DNA of 64,000 bases, from contig JAIQDT010001956.1 in NCBI GenBank assembly GCA_021521415.1, positions 62,001 to 126,000 of the forward strand, given 5' to 3'. Made by a program: the position numbers and the translations under genes. Positions within the stretch are counted from its first letter, which is position 1. Each line of letters begins with the position of its first letter. The notes beneath the pieces are model-generated. The model had not been told where the DNA came from and did not search any database. It saw nothing but the letters and a program-made list of their open reading frames with translations. This stretch comes from Bidens hawaiensis (lineage: Eukaryota > Streptophyta > Magnoliopsida > Asterales > Asteraceae). Shown here in pieces: positions 12,501-25,974 of the stretch.

Positions 12501-13844
12501 CTTAGAGGCTGCTAGCCGTTAAGGTAATCTGAATCTTATTGCCGGATGTAAATTCAATTGGTTAGGGTTTTGAATCTGTACAGAATGTTGATTCTTAGCT
12601 GCCTAGGGTTTTGAGAAAAAATAAAAACTGTAATTATTTTGAGTGCATTTGGTACGAAACATGGCTTTATCAGTAATTAAGTTTAACTCTTTTGATTATT
12701 ATGTGATGTGATGAGCATGTACAAGGAGTTTACCTGATGAAAGGGAAATATGGACACTGATTTGTGTAGGAGGTGCCATTTTACTGAATTCATTTCCTTA
12801 ACCACCACTCACATATGCAAGCCACAAGTTAATATATAGATAGATGTACGATCTATCAAAAGGTACGTTGACTTCATTTAAAGCAAGATATACTTCATGT
12901 TTGAAAATAATATTTGATTTAGCAAATCTCGGGTCAAGAAGTTGTATTTGTTGCATTTAAAATTGCAGCTTTTTATGTGGTTCATTTGGCAAGTGAAGAG
13001 CCTACCTCATAATTGGGCTCCCGAGGTGGCCCATGACCCACTAAGTAAAGAGAGTTGATAGCGGCCCAAGGAAGAATGCCCAAAATTCCAAAAACAAGGA
13101 TAAGGATAAAAAGATCATTGCACGGGGAGAGGATCTCAAGGTTACTGTGCACCTGACTTTGGGAAGGGCTTAGGACACACATATCTCAAGGTCTTGAGCA
13201 TGGCATGATGGATAAAACAGAGTAGACTGAACGTTCAACGGGGAAGGAACGAAAAGGAAAGGAACCAATAGGGAAAGGTCAGGGAGTCAAAATGAGAAAT
13301 GTACATAGGTTAAAAGATGTTATTTCATCCTCTATATAGGAGGGTGAGAGATGATATTGTAAGGAACGCATATTTTACAAGAAACCACTTCAATATTTGT
13401 GGAGATAAAGTACTAGACTCCAGGTACGGCCTCTACTTATTACGTTACGTGTTGTATTTATTATATTATTATTATATACTAACCAAGGCCCAATGGGCCT
13501 GGGTGTGTGGAGGTAACCTCTAACCGGGCTTGGCCCAATAAGGTTAGGGTTTCATGATGGTGTGCCATAAGGTTCCCTATATAAGGGATGTTCCATCTCC
13601 ATTGTGAAGGACCCTTGACCTCTAACATATTTTTGTGTCTGAAAAAAAGAGAAAACTCTTAGCAGTCACCTCAACTCCCCCACTATTCCATGGAAGGTCT
13701 CGAGCAAGCCAGCGAAGAAAATCGAGGTGTGAGTTCGTTCATCATGAAGACCAAAGAACATGAATCTAAGCCCACTAGGGGTTAGATTTGTGATTATCTT
13801 GTCTCGGTTGAGATATCAAGCTAAGCCTACCCCAGATTAGTTTG
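12501..13844. other. unassigned repeat-like DNA left of the solo LTR
   Basis: No gene is supported. A TATATAAGG box at about 13579-13587 preceded by GGCC/GGGCC-rich sequence looks like a retroelement promoter in plus orientation, so this may be the remnant of another LTR. Its continuation on the far side of the solo LTR is at 25975 onward. Confidence 0.4.
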
Positions 13845-14936
13845 TGTCACACCCCAACCTAAGACGGAAATGTCGGGGCGTGAGCTGATTGCTACAGCTC
13901 TCAAGGTACTATCATGCGATATTTAAATTACAATATCTATTAATTAAATTCAATTATCAAATAAATCAAATACAAACAAGTACATAATTCACACAACAAT
14001 ACAAATTCTATATTTCTTGATTAAAATATTCTTTTAACTAATTTCTTCACTAAGTCTTCACCAACCTGCATTAAATTTCTATGATAACCTGCATATGCAT
14101 ATAAAAAAGAATATTTGTCAACAACATATGTTGAGTGAGTAAAACACCAGTTTAAGACGCAACAATAATAATATATAATAAGTAAAGAAAGATGCAAACT
14201 GTTCCTGTGAGAATAAACAGTTAAGTCATAGCACATACACAAATAATCAACCATAAAGAAAGGGCTCAACCAATCAATATAATGGACATTGGTTACCAAG
14301 CAAGGACTAAACCGTTGTCATAAAAATGGACACCGGTTGCCGAAGTAAGAAAATAGCATTCAAGTAAAGTATGTAAGCAAATAGCAAGTTAAGCATAAAC
14401 TGATATACACACAAGGATTAACAGTTGCGGTTTTGAATACTAGATAATAGATAAATATATATAAGATACGCACTTGTCCCCAAAAAGGTTTAAAAATAAG
14501 TAAAAAGAGGAGTGATTACTCACTTTAGCGATTAAGCAAAAGATAAAGATTCATTAAGCTATAAAGGTAGATCAAGCTCTTCGGGACAAATACCGACGAG
14601 AAATCCTAAGTAACAATAATTGCAGGAAAATTAAATATGGATTCAAAAACGAATCTAAAACTAGAAACAGGTTCGGGATTTAGTGATCTAATGGGTTCTA
14701 GCGAAAGTTATACATTACTTTAATTTATCATCGGTTTTATTATCATTTTTATTTAACAAAGGTTTATCATAAATAATATGATTTTAATCATTTAAAATAC
14801 ATAAAAAAATACTTAAAGGAATATTTGAAAAAAACTTTATAATTTATATAAAGAGATTTCAATCTAAAACTACGTTAAATGTATTTATATATATTTTTAC
14901 TATTAATAAAGATTTCTTTTAGATTAATGTCGTATA
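13845..14936 (-). repeat. solo LTR, left part
   Basis: Starts TGTCACACCCC after GTTTG (13840-13844). Its first 90 bases clearly resemble the LTR of element B (CCTAAGACGGAAATGTCGGGGCG versus CCTACGACGGAAATGCCGGGGCG, shown only as similarity), so it is a related family. It is cut by element B at 14937 and resumes at 24734. Reassembled length would be about 2.3 kb. Orientation is taken from B. Confidence 0.85.
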
Positions 14937-16952
14937 TGTCACACCCTAACCTACGACGGAAATGCCGGGGCGGACTGATTGTCATAGCTCGCAAGGTTAC
15001 TATCATGCAAATATTAAATATTCAAATATCTATTTATTTAATTCAAATAACACCATTATTCATCACAAAAAAAGAAATCCAAAGTAAACAAAACATCAAA
15101 TAATTCAAATGAAAATTCATAGTCTCAAAAATAAACTCTTCTAGCATAAGTCCTTAAAACAATTTTTCTAAGTCCACACTTCACATCAAACGGTGGCCTG
15201 CATATGCGTTGAAAATAATATAGTTTGTCAACACGAGATTGAGTGAGCAACACACCAGTTCAGTTATACATATATAATAAAATACGTAGCTGCAACGATC
15301 ATATGAGATTAACAAATCAACCAATGAGCAAATAAAATGAGATGTCGAAAAGCACAAGGCTAAATCGACTAGCGTATGATCATACTATTTTATGAGATTA
15401 TGCTGGACCTCTCCGAATGCGGTTCACATTGAGCACATAAACATATAACAAGTATGGCATGAGATTAGTTAACACATAAGACAAACGGTTGCAGTTTTGT
15501 GTATAGATAAATGTGAAAATATACTAAGTTACGCATATGTCCCCAAAACGGTATGAAAACGAGTAAAATAGAGGGGAATGTGGTACTCACCTCAAAGATG
15601 AATGAGGATGACTAAGATGATGAGAATGAGGAAAAAGGATCACGCACGAACGTTAACGCCTAAGAGAGTAAATGATGTGATTAAAATAAGGATCTTAATT
15701 ACGACGCTAGTTAAACAATAACCAATATTATATTTATTTAGGGATTTAATATTTAAACTATTACTCTGATTTAAGAAAATATTAAATACTATTTTTAGTT
15801 TTTATAATTAAAGTTACTTGATTTATATATACCTATATATATATATATATATATATTTATTTATTAAAATGCTAGTTTTTGAGTATCTTTATATATACAT
15901 ATATATATATATATATTAAATGAAAAAGTGTCTTAGAGAAATATATGAACGAAAACGAATATTAAAAAGGTCGGTTTTTAGTTAAACAACTTTGTTTAAT
16001 CATTATTATTATTATTATTAAAATGAATTTATTGATTAAAAAGAATTAAAAGATAATTTTCCAAAAATAAGGGGGTGTGGGAGGGTCGAACCCGTGACCT
16101 CCACCACCAAACATACATGGGTTAACCAGCAGACTAGCCCAGACGATGTGCAATATGACACTGGTTCAAATATTAATAAACACAAACTGTTTATCCCCAA
16201 ATTGATTAAACAAACCCTAGAATTGGATTTGATCTAATATGATATAATTGATCAAATTCATCATAGGGTTACTGATAAGCATGATCTCGCGATCTAAACC
16301 ATACCTTTAATTACCTTGATTGATGAACAGAAGAGGAAAAACGAAGAAGAACAGGGTCGGCGCTAATATGGTGATGAACAAGTATCAATAGGTGAAATGA
16401 ATTCGATTAAATAAGGGGCTATTGTCAGTCATCCTATAAGGAAGGTGTTCATACAATTAATTGCAATATAATTATCGTTTACGCGATCAATGGTTGACGA
16501 TTAGTGTCGGCTAGGTTTAAAAAAGGAAAAACGAGTCAGCAGGGTGAAATTAACATAATCATATCGTCGGTCAGCCGCGCCTAACATAAATAAACGATTT
16601 CAAAATAATGAAACTTGATCGTAAACGAATTTGTACAGTTATTTGATTGATTTCTTGATTCGGGTACAAGAAAACTTGAATATGGGTCGGGTTTGGTGAT
16701 GGATATCCAGTTCATAATATGGATTATAACAGAATTTACAAACAGGCCCTTCAAGTTTGGAGATGGATATAGAATGGTTGGAACTATATATTTTGGGCTA
16801 AAAACGTCAAAGTTATAAAGATGTAGCGATAAATAAATAATATAGTAATTATAACTCGATAAGTGCGAATATTTTATTAATTATAGAGCCCGGACCCGTA
16901 AATGGGTCGGGTAACGGTTACAAAATAAAAGTGAAAAACCCGAAATTTTCCA
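14937..16952 (-). repeat. element B 3' LTR (left copy)
   Basis: 2,016 bp, TG...CA. It is about 100 bp longer than the right copy, mainly because a stretch around 16535-16597 is absent there. TA-rich microsatellites occur near 15838-15856 and 15899-15916. The copies differ at many scattered positions, so the insertion is not very recent. Confidence 0.93.
16083..16146 (-). other. tRNA-like module in the B LTR
   Basis: On the minus strand an A-box-like phrase (GGCTAGTCTGCTGGTTAA, 16122-16140) precedes a B-box match GGTTCGACCC (16083-16092). The same pair is in the right LTR at 23923-23978. It resembles a SINE head or tRNA relic captured by the LTR and is probably not a functional tRNA. Confidence 0.45.
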
Positions 16953-16968
16953 GTATCCCATACTTTTG
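16953..16968 (-). promoter_or_regulatory. polypurine tract of element B
   Basis: Reading minus, AAAAGTATGGGATAC lies directly against the LTR start TGGAAAAT at 16952. The related tract of element C, AAAAGTAGGGGATAT, occupies the same place, which supports the call. It primes plus-strand DNA synthesis. Confidence 0.75.
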
Positions 16969-16985
16969 GGAATTTCGTCCCGAAA

Positions 16986-19900
16986 TTAGAGAATTAGCAA
17001 CGAAAAGATGAGGATACTGAAGTTTCATCTGGTCCTCACGCTCCCACGTAAACTCGGCGCCTTGCTTAGCATTCCAACGAACTTTAACAAGAGGAATGGG
17101 GCTTCGCTTAGTAACTTTATCCATGTGAACCATAATCTCAACGGGTTGTTCAACGAAATGCATAGTCTCATCGATACTAACTTCTTCGAGCGAAATGTGG
17201 AGATTACCCTCGGCAAGACACTTCTTGAGATTAGAAACATGAAACACCGGGTGAACCTTAGAGAGTTCAACAGGAAGTTTGAGTCGATACGCAACAGGAC
17301 CAACTCTATCAATAATATCAAAAGGACCAACGAAACGTGGAGTTAGTTTTCCTTTCTTTCCAAAACGAACAACTCCATTCCAAGGGGAAGCTTTGAGTAA
17401 AACAAAATCACCAACACTGAACTCTAGGAGTTTACGTCTCTTATCAGCATAACTCTTCTGTTGACTACGAGCAGCAAGGAGATTTTGACGGATTTAAGCA
17501 ATACGATCAGTCGTTTCTTGGACTAGTTCGGGACCAGTGATTTGAGATTCACCAACTTCGTTCCAACAGATCGGAGATCGACAGTTACGACCATAGAGTG
17601 CTTGAAAAGGTGCCATGTTAATACTAGAGTGAAAACTATTATTATTAGAGAACTTGATAAGCGGTAGATGAATATCCCAATTTCCTCCAAAATCGAGGAC
17701 ACAAGAACAGAGCATATCCTCTAAAGTTTGGATTGTTCGCTAGGATTGACCGTCAGATTGCGAGTAATAAGCAGTACTTAGAGCCACTTGAGTACCCAAA
17801 GCGGATTGAAGCGACTTCCAAAAACGAGAAGTAAAAACGACTATCACGATCGGATATAATGGATAACGGAGTTCCATGATGACAAACAATCTTCTCAACG
17901 TAGATACGCGCCAATTGATCAACATATTAAGTCTCTGTGATGGGAATGAAATGAGCAGACTTGGTCAGACGATCAACGATTACCTAAATACTATCATGTT
18001 GCTTGCGGGTAGAAGGGAGCTTAGTGATAAAGTCCATAGCAATACCTTTCCATTTCCACTCGGGGACGGGAGGTTGCTCGAGTAAACCAAAAGGCCGATG
18101 ATGCTCGGCTTTCACTTTGGAACAAGTGAGGCATTTAGAAACATACAAAGCGATATCTTTCTTCATACCAGGCCACCAATAGACATAACGAAGGTCGGCG
18201 TACATCTTATCCGCACCGGCATGCATGGAATAACGTGACTTGTGAGCTTCGTCCATAATAAATGTGCGAAGATCATCATGATTGGGGATCCATAAGCGGT
18301 TCAGAAAGTAAGGTAGACCATTGGGTTTAGTTTCAAGTTGTGTTTCGGCACCACACGACATCTCGTCATACATATTGCCTTCGGTGACAGATTCGTGTTG
18401 AGCATCGAGAACACGCTTTTTGAGATCATTTTGAACAAGAACACAAGTAAGAAGTATTGATATGAATGGATTCTTACGACTGAGAGCGTCGACCACGACA
18501 TTCGCCTTTCCAGGATGATAGCGAATTTCGCATTCGTAGTCGCTAAGCAACTCGGTCCATCGTCTTTGTCTCATATTGAGTTCTTTTTGGTAAAATATAT
18601 GTTGGGGACTCTTGTGATCAGTGAACACCACGTACTTCGTACCATAGAGATAATGTCTCCAAATTTTCAAGGAAAATACGACAGCACCAATTTCGAGATC
18701 GTGCGTCGTATAATTTTTCTCGTGAACCTTGAGTTGTCTCGAGGCGTAAGCGATAACCTTGCCTCGTTGCATAAGAACGCAACCAAGACCTTGGTTAGAA
18801 GCGTTGCAGAAAACGATAAAATCTTCATTTCCTTCAGGAAGAGCAAGGATAGGAGCATTGCAAAGCATGTCCTTAAGAGTTTCAAAGGCTTCTTCTTGCT
18901 TTGACCCCCACACAAAGGTTTTACCTTTGTGTGTTAAAGCGGTGAGGGGCAATGCGATCTTGGAAAAGTTATAAATGAAACGACGGTAATAACCCGCCAA
19001 CCAGAGAAAAGAACGAATTTCGGTGGGAGTCGTAGGCGGCTTCCAATTCTTAATAGCTTCGATCTTTGCAAGATCAACATGAATACCCTTTTCGTTAACA
19101 ATGTGGCCCAAAAACTGAACTTCTTTCAACCAAAACTCGCACTTTGAAAACTTGGCATACAATTGCTCCTTTCGAAGCAGATCAAGAATGGTATGGAGAT
19201 GATTCTTGTGGTCGCTTTCAGATTTCGAATTGATCAAAATGTCATCTATGAAAACAATAACGAACTTGTCCAAATAAGGTTTACAAATGTGGTTCATGAG
19301 GTCCATAAACACCGCGGGTGCGTTTGTCAACCCAAAAGGCATAACACAGAACTTGTATTGACCATAATGAGTACGAAAGGCGGTCTTGGGGATGTCATCA
19401 TCACTAACTCGGAGTTGATGATAACCCGAACGGAGATCGATCTTCGAGAAGCATGCGGCTCCTTGAAGTTGATCGAAAAGATCGTCGATTCGAGGGAGCG
19501 GATAACGATTCTTAACGGTGAGCTTGTTGAGTTTACGGTAGTCAATGCACATGCGGAATGAACCATCTTTCTTCTTAACAAATAGCACAGGTGCCCCCCA
19601 AGGAGAAGAACTCGGGCGAATGAAGCCCTTGTCCGAAAGTTCTTGGAGCTGGCTCAAGAGTTCTTGCATTTCGAAAGGTGCAAGACGGTAAGGGGCTTTA
19701 GCTACGGGGTTAGCTCTGGGTATAAGATCAATTCGGAATTCGACTTGATGAACCGGAGGAAGACCAGTGACATCATCGGGAAAAACATCGGGAACATCGC
19801 GAACAACCGGGATATCGGATAACTTCTTCTCTTTCCGCTCTTTCTCCACCACGAGTGCTAGGAAGGCAACACATTTTTTGCACAAATAACGTTGAGCTTG

Positions 19901-21778
19901 AAAGCACGACATGAGATTAATCTTAGACGTTGGAGTATCACCGTAAACCTTAAGAATACGACCGTTTTTGAGAGGTATATGAATGAACTTTTGAAAACAA
20001 ACAACTTCCGCATGATTAAGAGTTAACCAAGCCATCCATACGATTACATCGAAACTACCCATTTGCATCGGAATGAGGTCAATTAGAAACTCGACTTTGT
20101 TAAGAACTATGACGCAATCAATGACTACCGAGTCAATCATAATAGAATTCCCGTTGGCTACTTCTACGGTAAAAGGTCTAGACAACTTATCCCGAGGCTT
20201 ATCAATAATATACGCAAAATCCAAAGATATAAAACTCTTATCGGCACCTGTATCAAACAAAACCGAAGCATGATGATTATCAATGAGAAACGTACCATTC
20301 ACCACATCGCTAGAACTCTGATCTTGATTCACATTCATCATAAACGCACGACCATTGGACCCTTGAGGGGTTTGAGCAACTTGGTTCAAAAGAGGAGCTT
20401 GAATTGCAGGAGCTTGTGTTGATGCCGGTGGAGGAGCCATGAGCTGAGGCACATGAGGTGCATGGGTTTGAGGTGCATAGGCTTGAGTTTGGTAGGTTTG
20501 CACTTGGTAGGCTTGGGCAGCGTAGTACGGTGCATGGTATACTTGGGCTTGTGGTGGATGGGTAATATAAGGAGGTGCAGGCATGACATGGGCTTGGTTA
20601 GCATGGGTAAGTAATGGGCAGGCGTTACAGAAATGATTAGGGTCTCCGCAGTGGTAGCAAGCTCGGGTAATAGGAACACCGGGCTGAGCAGGGTTAGCAG
20701 CAGGTCTAGAAGTAGGGGGTGCAGACCGGGTTTGGACAACTTGGGAACCAGGCAGTGCACGACAAGTATTGGCAAGGTGGCCGTAACAGTTGCATTGAGT
20801 GCACAACCGGCAACGGGATTGAACCGGGTGATGGCGGTTACACTTGGCACAAAGGGGATGTGGGCCAAAGTAAGCTTTCTTGTTTGGGGCATTAGGGTCA
20901 TTTGGGGCTTGGCTGTTGGATTGGTTGACGGAGTAGTTTTGATAGTTGGGCTTACGTTTTTGGTGGTTCTTGTTGAAGCGGTTGTTGTTGTTGGATGGTT
21001 TGTCCTCAGCTTTGGCATTGGTAGAGGAGTCGGTCTTTGTCTTGTCGGGAGTGGGATTGGATTCCTTGCGAGACAAGGCTCCATCCCGAACGTGACTATC
21101 AGTGAGGGAGGCAGCTAGGTCCATTGCCTCACCGATGGTTAATGGGTTATGACTCATTACGGCATCACGGAAAGAGAGCGGGAGACCGGGAATGTACTTC
21201 TGAATTCCGAGAGTCTCGAGGGTTACCAGATGTGGCACACTACGGCTCAGCTCGCGAAATCGACTAGAATAAGTGGAGTTATCGCCACCAATTTGCTTAA
21301 GATCCCAAAACTCCGCTTCCAACCTCTGTAGTTCATGTTCCGAGCAAAATTCCTTTTTCATCGCCTCCTTCAGTTCCTCCCAAGGCATAGCCACGACCAA
21401 ATCAAACCCTTGGTCGTTACTCAGGGCATTCCACCAAATAACAGCTTGATCCACAAAGCAGCTAGAAGCAAATTTGGTCTGTTTGACATCCGGACATTCA
21501 CAGTGGATAAATATGTTCTCCAATTCTTCAAACCTATGGAGCAAGGCGGTGACATTTTCCTTACCACGAAAGGATGGAGGTTTGGTTCTCAAGAAGTTAC
21601 GAAAATCATAGTTGTTGGGTGTGGCCGAGGTGGCTGATCCGTTAGAGTTGAGGCTCTAGATCTAAGTGATAATTGCAGGCATTACAGCAGCAAACTCTTT
21701 CGTGATTCTAGCAGCCAGGCGGCGGTCGCGTGAGCTAGATGAACGTTGGTGACGACGGTGATTTCTGAGTGACGACAT
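16986..21778 (-). pseudogene. element B gag-pol polyprotein, nearly open
   Basis: The gag ATG is at 21778, with two in-frame TAG codons at 21664-21662 and 21658-21656. From 21655 the frame is open to 17984; numbering residues from 21592 gives 1,202 codons. These contain the gag domain (5-130), a CCHC knuckle (C312, C315, H320, C325), protease DTGA (447-450) and reverse transcriptase (about 590-830, FIDD at 781-784). RNase H (920-1000) reads FCNAS, so the first catalytic Asp is N930. The integrase H2C2 finger follows (H1117, H1124, C1154, C1157). A TAG replaces the expected Trp of the integrase core at 17984-17986. A TAA and frameshifts follow before the chromodomain-like tail at about 17247-16986. 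It cannot make active enzyme as it stands. Confidence 0.93.
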
Positions 21779-22798
21779 TCTACAGGAAAATAAGAGTAAA
21801 GGTTTATGAGTTGTGGGATCATATGTGTAAATATTTGTAGGGAAACAAAGTTAGTTAAAAACATTAAGTTTCTGTTAGGTTAGTCTCACAAAAATCTAAC
21901 GAAATGCATCGTGGGACGTTGGCCTCCCATGAGCTTTCCATGGCAATTTGAATGGCCCAACAATAATAAACAAATAAACATTTGAGTTGGACAGCCCATG
22001 AGCGTTACATGGCAATTTGGTTGTCCCAACTAATTAACGAATTATCAATGCAATATATTTTGTCGGCCCGATTAGCGTCCTTAACCGACCAAACCAAATA
22101 ACGAACTATCGAAATAAAATATGGGTAGTCGGAGCATCTTGTGGACCATCACGTTGATGACTTCGACAAAAATACGAAACAAGTTAACAAACGGATAGTC
22201 GGGATTCCCGACTAACCACTTGAAATAACGTAAAAACCATAATCGGAAGGTTACTGAATTTAAGCCACGAATCACTGTGAATTCGGCTTAAAAATATAGG
22301 AATGCATCCACTAGTGTGGTTATGGTTGACAGCTTAGGGTGTCGGTCACATGGCATTCATGGGTCTCGCTCGGGTCCATAGGGTTGAGTACTGTGGTCAG
22401 GTTATTACCCAGGTAAGGATTAGCGTCTTACCTTTGGTTCTCGGAACCATTTTTCCAGTGCCCAACTCACAGTTTCTCTCCCCTTTTCTTATGATAGGGA
22501 TATGCCATATAACCTAGCCCTAAGGAGAACGAGTGAAAACAACAAATGGGAATTCTTATGGAATTTCCCGCAATTAAAAAGCAATCTAATATTGATTTTA
22601 AATTTAAATAAAATTTTAAGTTTTGAGGCATAGCCTCGGAGCAGTGCCTGTGTGCATGATAATAAAATAATAAGAAAAATTATTAACTAAGGGAAAGCAG
22701 TAACAATCAAATAGAACACGTAAGGTAAACATATAAGCACGTATAGGGCTCCTAAACATGTGTCTAAGGCAATCTCTAACGACCTATCTTAAACCTTT
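21779..22798 (-). other. element B leader between primer-binding site and gag
   Basis: No coding frame was recognised. Two copies of a phrase CCCATGAGC-TT/GTT-CCATGGCAATTTG lie about 63 bp apart (21930-22010), an imperfect tandem duplication of the leader. Confidence 0.6.
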
Positions 22799-22811
22799 GG
22801 CTCTGATACCA
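22799..22811 (-). promoter_or_regulatory. primer-binding site of element B (initiator Met tRNA type)
   Basis: The minus strand reads TGGTATCAGAGCC three bases inside the 5' LTR end, complementary to the 3' end of initiator methionine tRNA as in most plant gypsy and copia elements. Confidence 0.9.
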
Positions 22812-22814
22812 ATC

Positions 22815-24728
22815 TGTCACACCCCAACCTACGGCGGAAATTCCGGGGCGGACTGATTGTCACAGCTCGCAAGGTTACTATCATGCAAATATTAAAAATT
22901 CAAATATCTATTTATTTAATTCAAATAACACCATTATTCATCACAAAAAAATAATTCCAAAGTAAACAAAACATCAAATAATTCAAATGAAAATTCATAG
23001 TCTCAAAAATAAACTCTTCTAGCATAAGTCCTTAAAACAATTATTCTAAGTCCACACTTCACATCAAACGGTGGCCTGCATATGTGTTGAAAATAATATA
23101 GTTTGTCAACACGAGATTGAGTGAGCAACACACCAGTTCAGTTATACATATATAATAAAATACGTAGCTGCAACGAGTCATATGAGATTACCAATTAGCA
23201 AATCAAATGAGATGTCGAAAAGCACAAGGCTAAATCGACTAGCGTATGAACATACTATTTCTGAGATTATGTTGGACCTCTCCGAATGCGGTTCACATTG
23301 AGCACATAAACATATAACAAGTATGGCATGAGATTAGTTAACACATAAGACAACGGTTGCAGTTTTGTGTGTAGATAAATGTGAAAATATACTAAGTTAC
23401 GCATATGTCCCCAAAACAGTATGAAAACGAGTAAAATGGAGGGGAATGTGGTACTCACCTCAAAGATGAACGAGGATGACTAAGATGATGAGAATGAGGA
23501 AAAAGGATCAAGCGCGAACGTTAACGCCTAACAGAGTAAAGGATGTGATTAAAATAAGGATCTTAATTACGACGCTAGTTAAACGATAACCAATATTATA
23601 TTTATTTAGGGATTTAATATTTAAACTATTACTCTAATTTAAGAAAATATAAAATACTATTTTTTAGTTTTTATAAATAAAGCTACTTGATTTATGTATA
23701 TATATATATTAAAATGTTAGTTTTTGAGTATCTTTATATATACATATATATATTAAATGAAAATGTGTCTTAGAGAAATGTATGAACGAAAATGAATATT
23801 AAAAGGTCGGTTTTTAGTTAAACAACTTTGTTTAATCATTATTAGTATTATTATTATTAAAATGAATTTATTGATTAAAAAGAATTAAAAGATCATTTTC
23901 CAAAAATAAAGGGGGTGTGGGAGGGTCGAACCCGTGACCTCCACCCCAAACATACATGAGTTAACCAGCAGACTAGCCTAGACGACTTGCAATATGACAC
24001 TGGTTCAAATATTAATAAACACAAACTGTTTATCCCCTAATTGATTAAACAAACCCTAGAATTGGATTTGATCTAATATGATATAATTGATCAAATCCAT
24101 CATAGGGTTACTGATAAGCATGATCTCGCGATCTAAACCATACCTTTAATTACCTTGATTGATGAAAAGAAGAGGAAAAAAGAAGAAGAACAGGGTCGGC
24201 GCTAATATGGTGATGAACAAGTATCAACAGGTGAAATGAATTCGATTTAATAAGGGGCTATTGTCGGTCACCCTATAAGGAAGGTGTTCATACAATTAAT
24301 TGCAATATAATTATCGTTTACGCGATCAATTGTTGACAATTAGTGTCGGCTAGGTTTAAAAAAGGAAAAACGATTTCCAAATAATGAAACTTGATCATAA
24401 ACGAATTTGGACAGTCATTTGATTGATTTTTTGATTCGGGTACAAGAAAACTTGAATATGGGTCGGGTTTGGTGATGGATATCCAGTTCATAATATGGAT
24501 TATAACAGAATTTACAAACATGCCCTTCAAGTTTGGAGATGGATATAGAATGGTTGGAACTTTATATTTTGGGCTAAAAACGTCAAATTTATAAAGATGT
24601 AGCGATAAATAAATAATATAGTAATTATTACTCGATAAGTGCGAAAATTTTATTAATTATAGAGCCCGGACCCGTAAATGGGTCAGGTAACGGTTACAAA
24701 ATAAAAGTGAAAAACCCGAAATGTTACA
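22815..24728 (-). repeat. element B 5' LTR (right copy)
   Basis: 1,914 bp, TG...CA, homologous to 14937-16952 along its length with a deletion near 24372. It contains the same tRNA-like module (23923-23978). Confidence 0.93.
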
Positions 24729-24733
24729 GTATA

Positions 24734-25974
24734 TAATAGATAATAAATAATGATATTCATACAAAATATGATCTTTTAATAAATACGCAAACTATATTTT
24801 TAATACGTGAATAAACGAGATGAATTTTAAATATACATTAGAATTCTTTTTAAGTATGAAAACCTTTTAATAAACTAGTACATATACATACATATATATA
24901 ATTATATAGATATACATATATACATATATATACATGAAAACTTAACAAGATTTATGACAAAAACGTAAACTTTAGTATGTCGGGTTAAAAAAATAATATT
25001 TATTTTATATTTAATATTAATTCTAATTAGTTTTTAAATCATATAATAAATTAAAACACTAAAACAAATAAAAAAAACAAAACTGATCTAGCAAGGACTC
25101 GAACCCGGGTGGTGGCCGACCCAGTCTTGAGCACACACACACCAACCCAGTTGGATGGTTAAAGAATAAAAACGAAAATTAAAATACAGTAAGTGCCAGA
25201 AACCAAAAATTTGAAGATAAACCCTAGATCCTAAATCCCTCAATCCATTGTTTGTTTGTTTAATCAATGTTAGGGTTAATGATACTGGATTAAAAATGAC
25301 ACGATCATATAACTTAATTACCGTAAAAATGATGAATCGAGTGATATCTTTGACGAATTGTAGCCGGCTAAGCATGAGTAAGAACATGTATAAGAAGACG
25401 ATGATACTCCAATTAGGCTTAGGGGTTAATTGGCGAAAGGAAAGGGATTGTACATGTAACTTTAATTTTAATATGATGATGGTTATCATGTGTATTCATA
25501 TACGGGTTTTAACGGATTGTTAATATACTCAATTGGTATCGTTTTTGATCCTGTTTCCAAATCAATTATGTCGGCAAGGCCGATTATATCATGAACAATA
25601 TTATCCCTTGATAATTTCCAAGTTAAACGTGAGAATTACGGGCCAAGATATATAAACAGATCATCGGGTACGGGCAAACGGGTTTTGGGTAATTGGTTAA
25701 ACGGGTCTGGTGGTTATCAATAATAATAATAATAATAATATATAATTTTCACTTTAGTCCATGGAGATTAGGATTGGAAACAAAGTAGGGTTAAAGTTTA
25801 GTTTTGGGATAAAAATGTGTATTTTTCAAAGTTGTTTTAGTAATTAACTAAATAATAATATTAAAATAATAATGACTTGATAAACGCGTTATTTTATAGA
25901 TAAAATTTCCTGAATATAAAAACGGGTCGGGTTATGTTTAATAAATATTAATTTATAAAATCCGAGTTGTTACA
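24734..25974 (-). repeat. solo LTR, right part
   Basis: Resumes after B's GTATA duplication and ends TTGTTACA. It is followed by GTTTG (25975-25979), matching GTTTG before the left part (13840-13844), so the LTR inserted with a 5-bp duplication and later lost its internal region and partner LTR. No PBS or PPT adjoins it, which fits a solo LTR. A tRNA-like B box (GGTTCGAGTCC, minus, 25095-25105) with an A-box-like phrase near 25141-25160 is embedded. Confidence 0.85.

Larger units (their letters stand above)
14937..24728 (-). mobile_element. element B: full-length Ty3/gypsy chromovirus
   Basis: The 9.8-kb element begins TG and ends CA, with LTRs at 14937-16952 and 22815-24728 and a GTATA duplication on both sides (14932-14936, 24729-24733). 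On the minus strand the order is 5' LTR (right), primer-binding site, gag, protease, reverse transcriptase, RNase H, integrase, polypurine tract, 3' LTR (left). The chromodomain-like end ([20 protein letters not shown]) places it among chromoviruses, most like Tekay/Del. It inserted into an LTR of a related family. Confidence 0.95.

Noticed and set aside
16083..16146. Functional tRNA gene
   Set aside because: Only A/B-box-like phrases; no acceptor stem or cloverleaf could be drawn.
20386..21118. Long frames on both strands over the B gag tail (232 and 161 codons)
   Set aside because: Shadows of the Pro/Gln-rich, compositionally biased gag region; the real frame is the 1,202-codon one.
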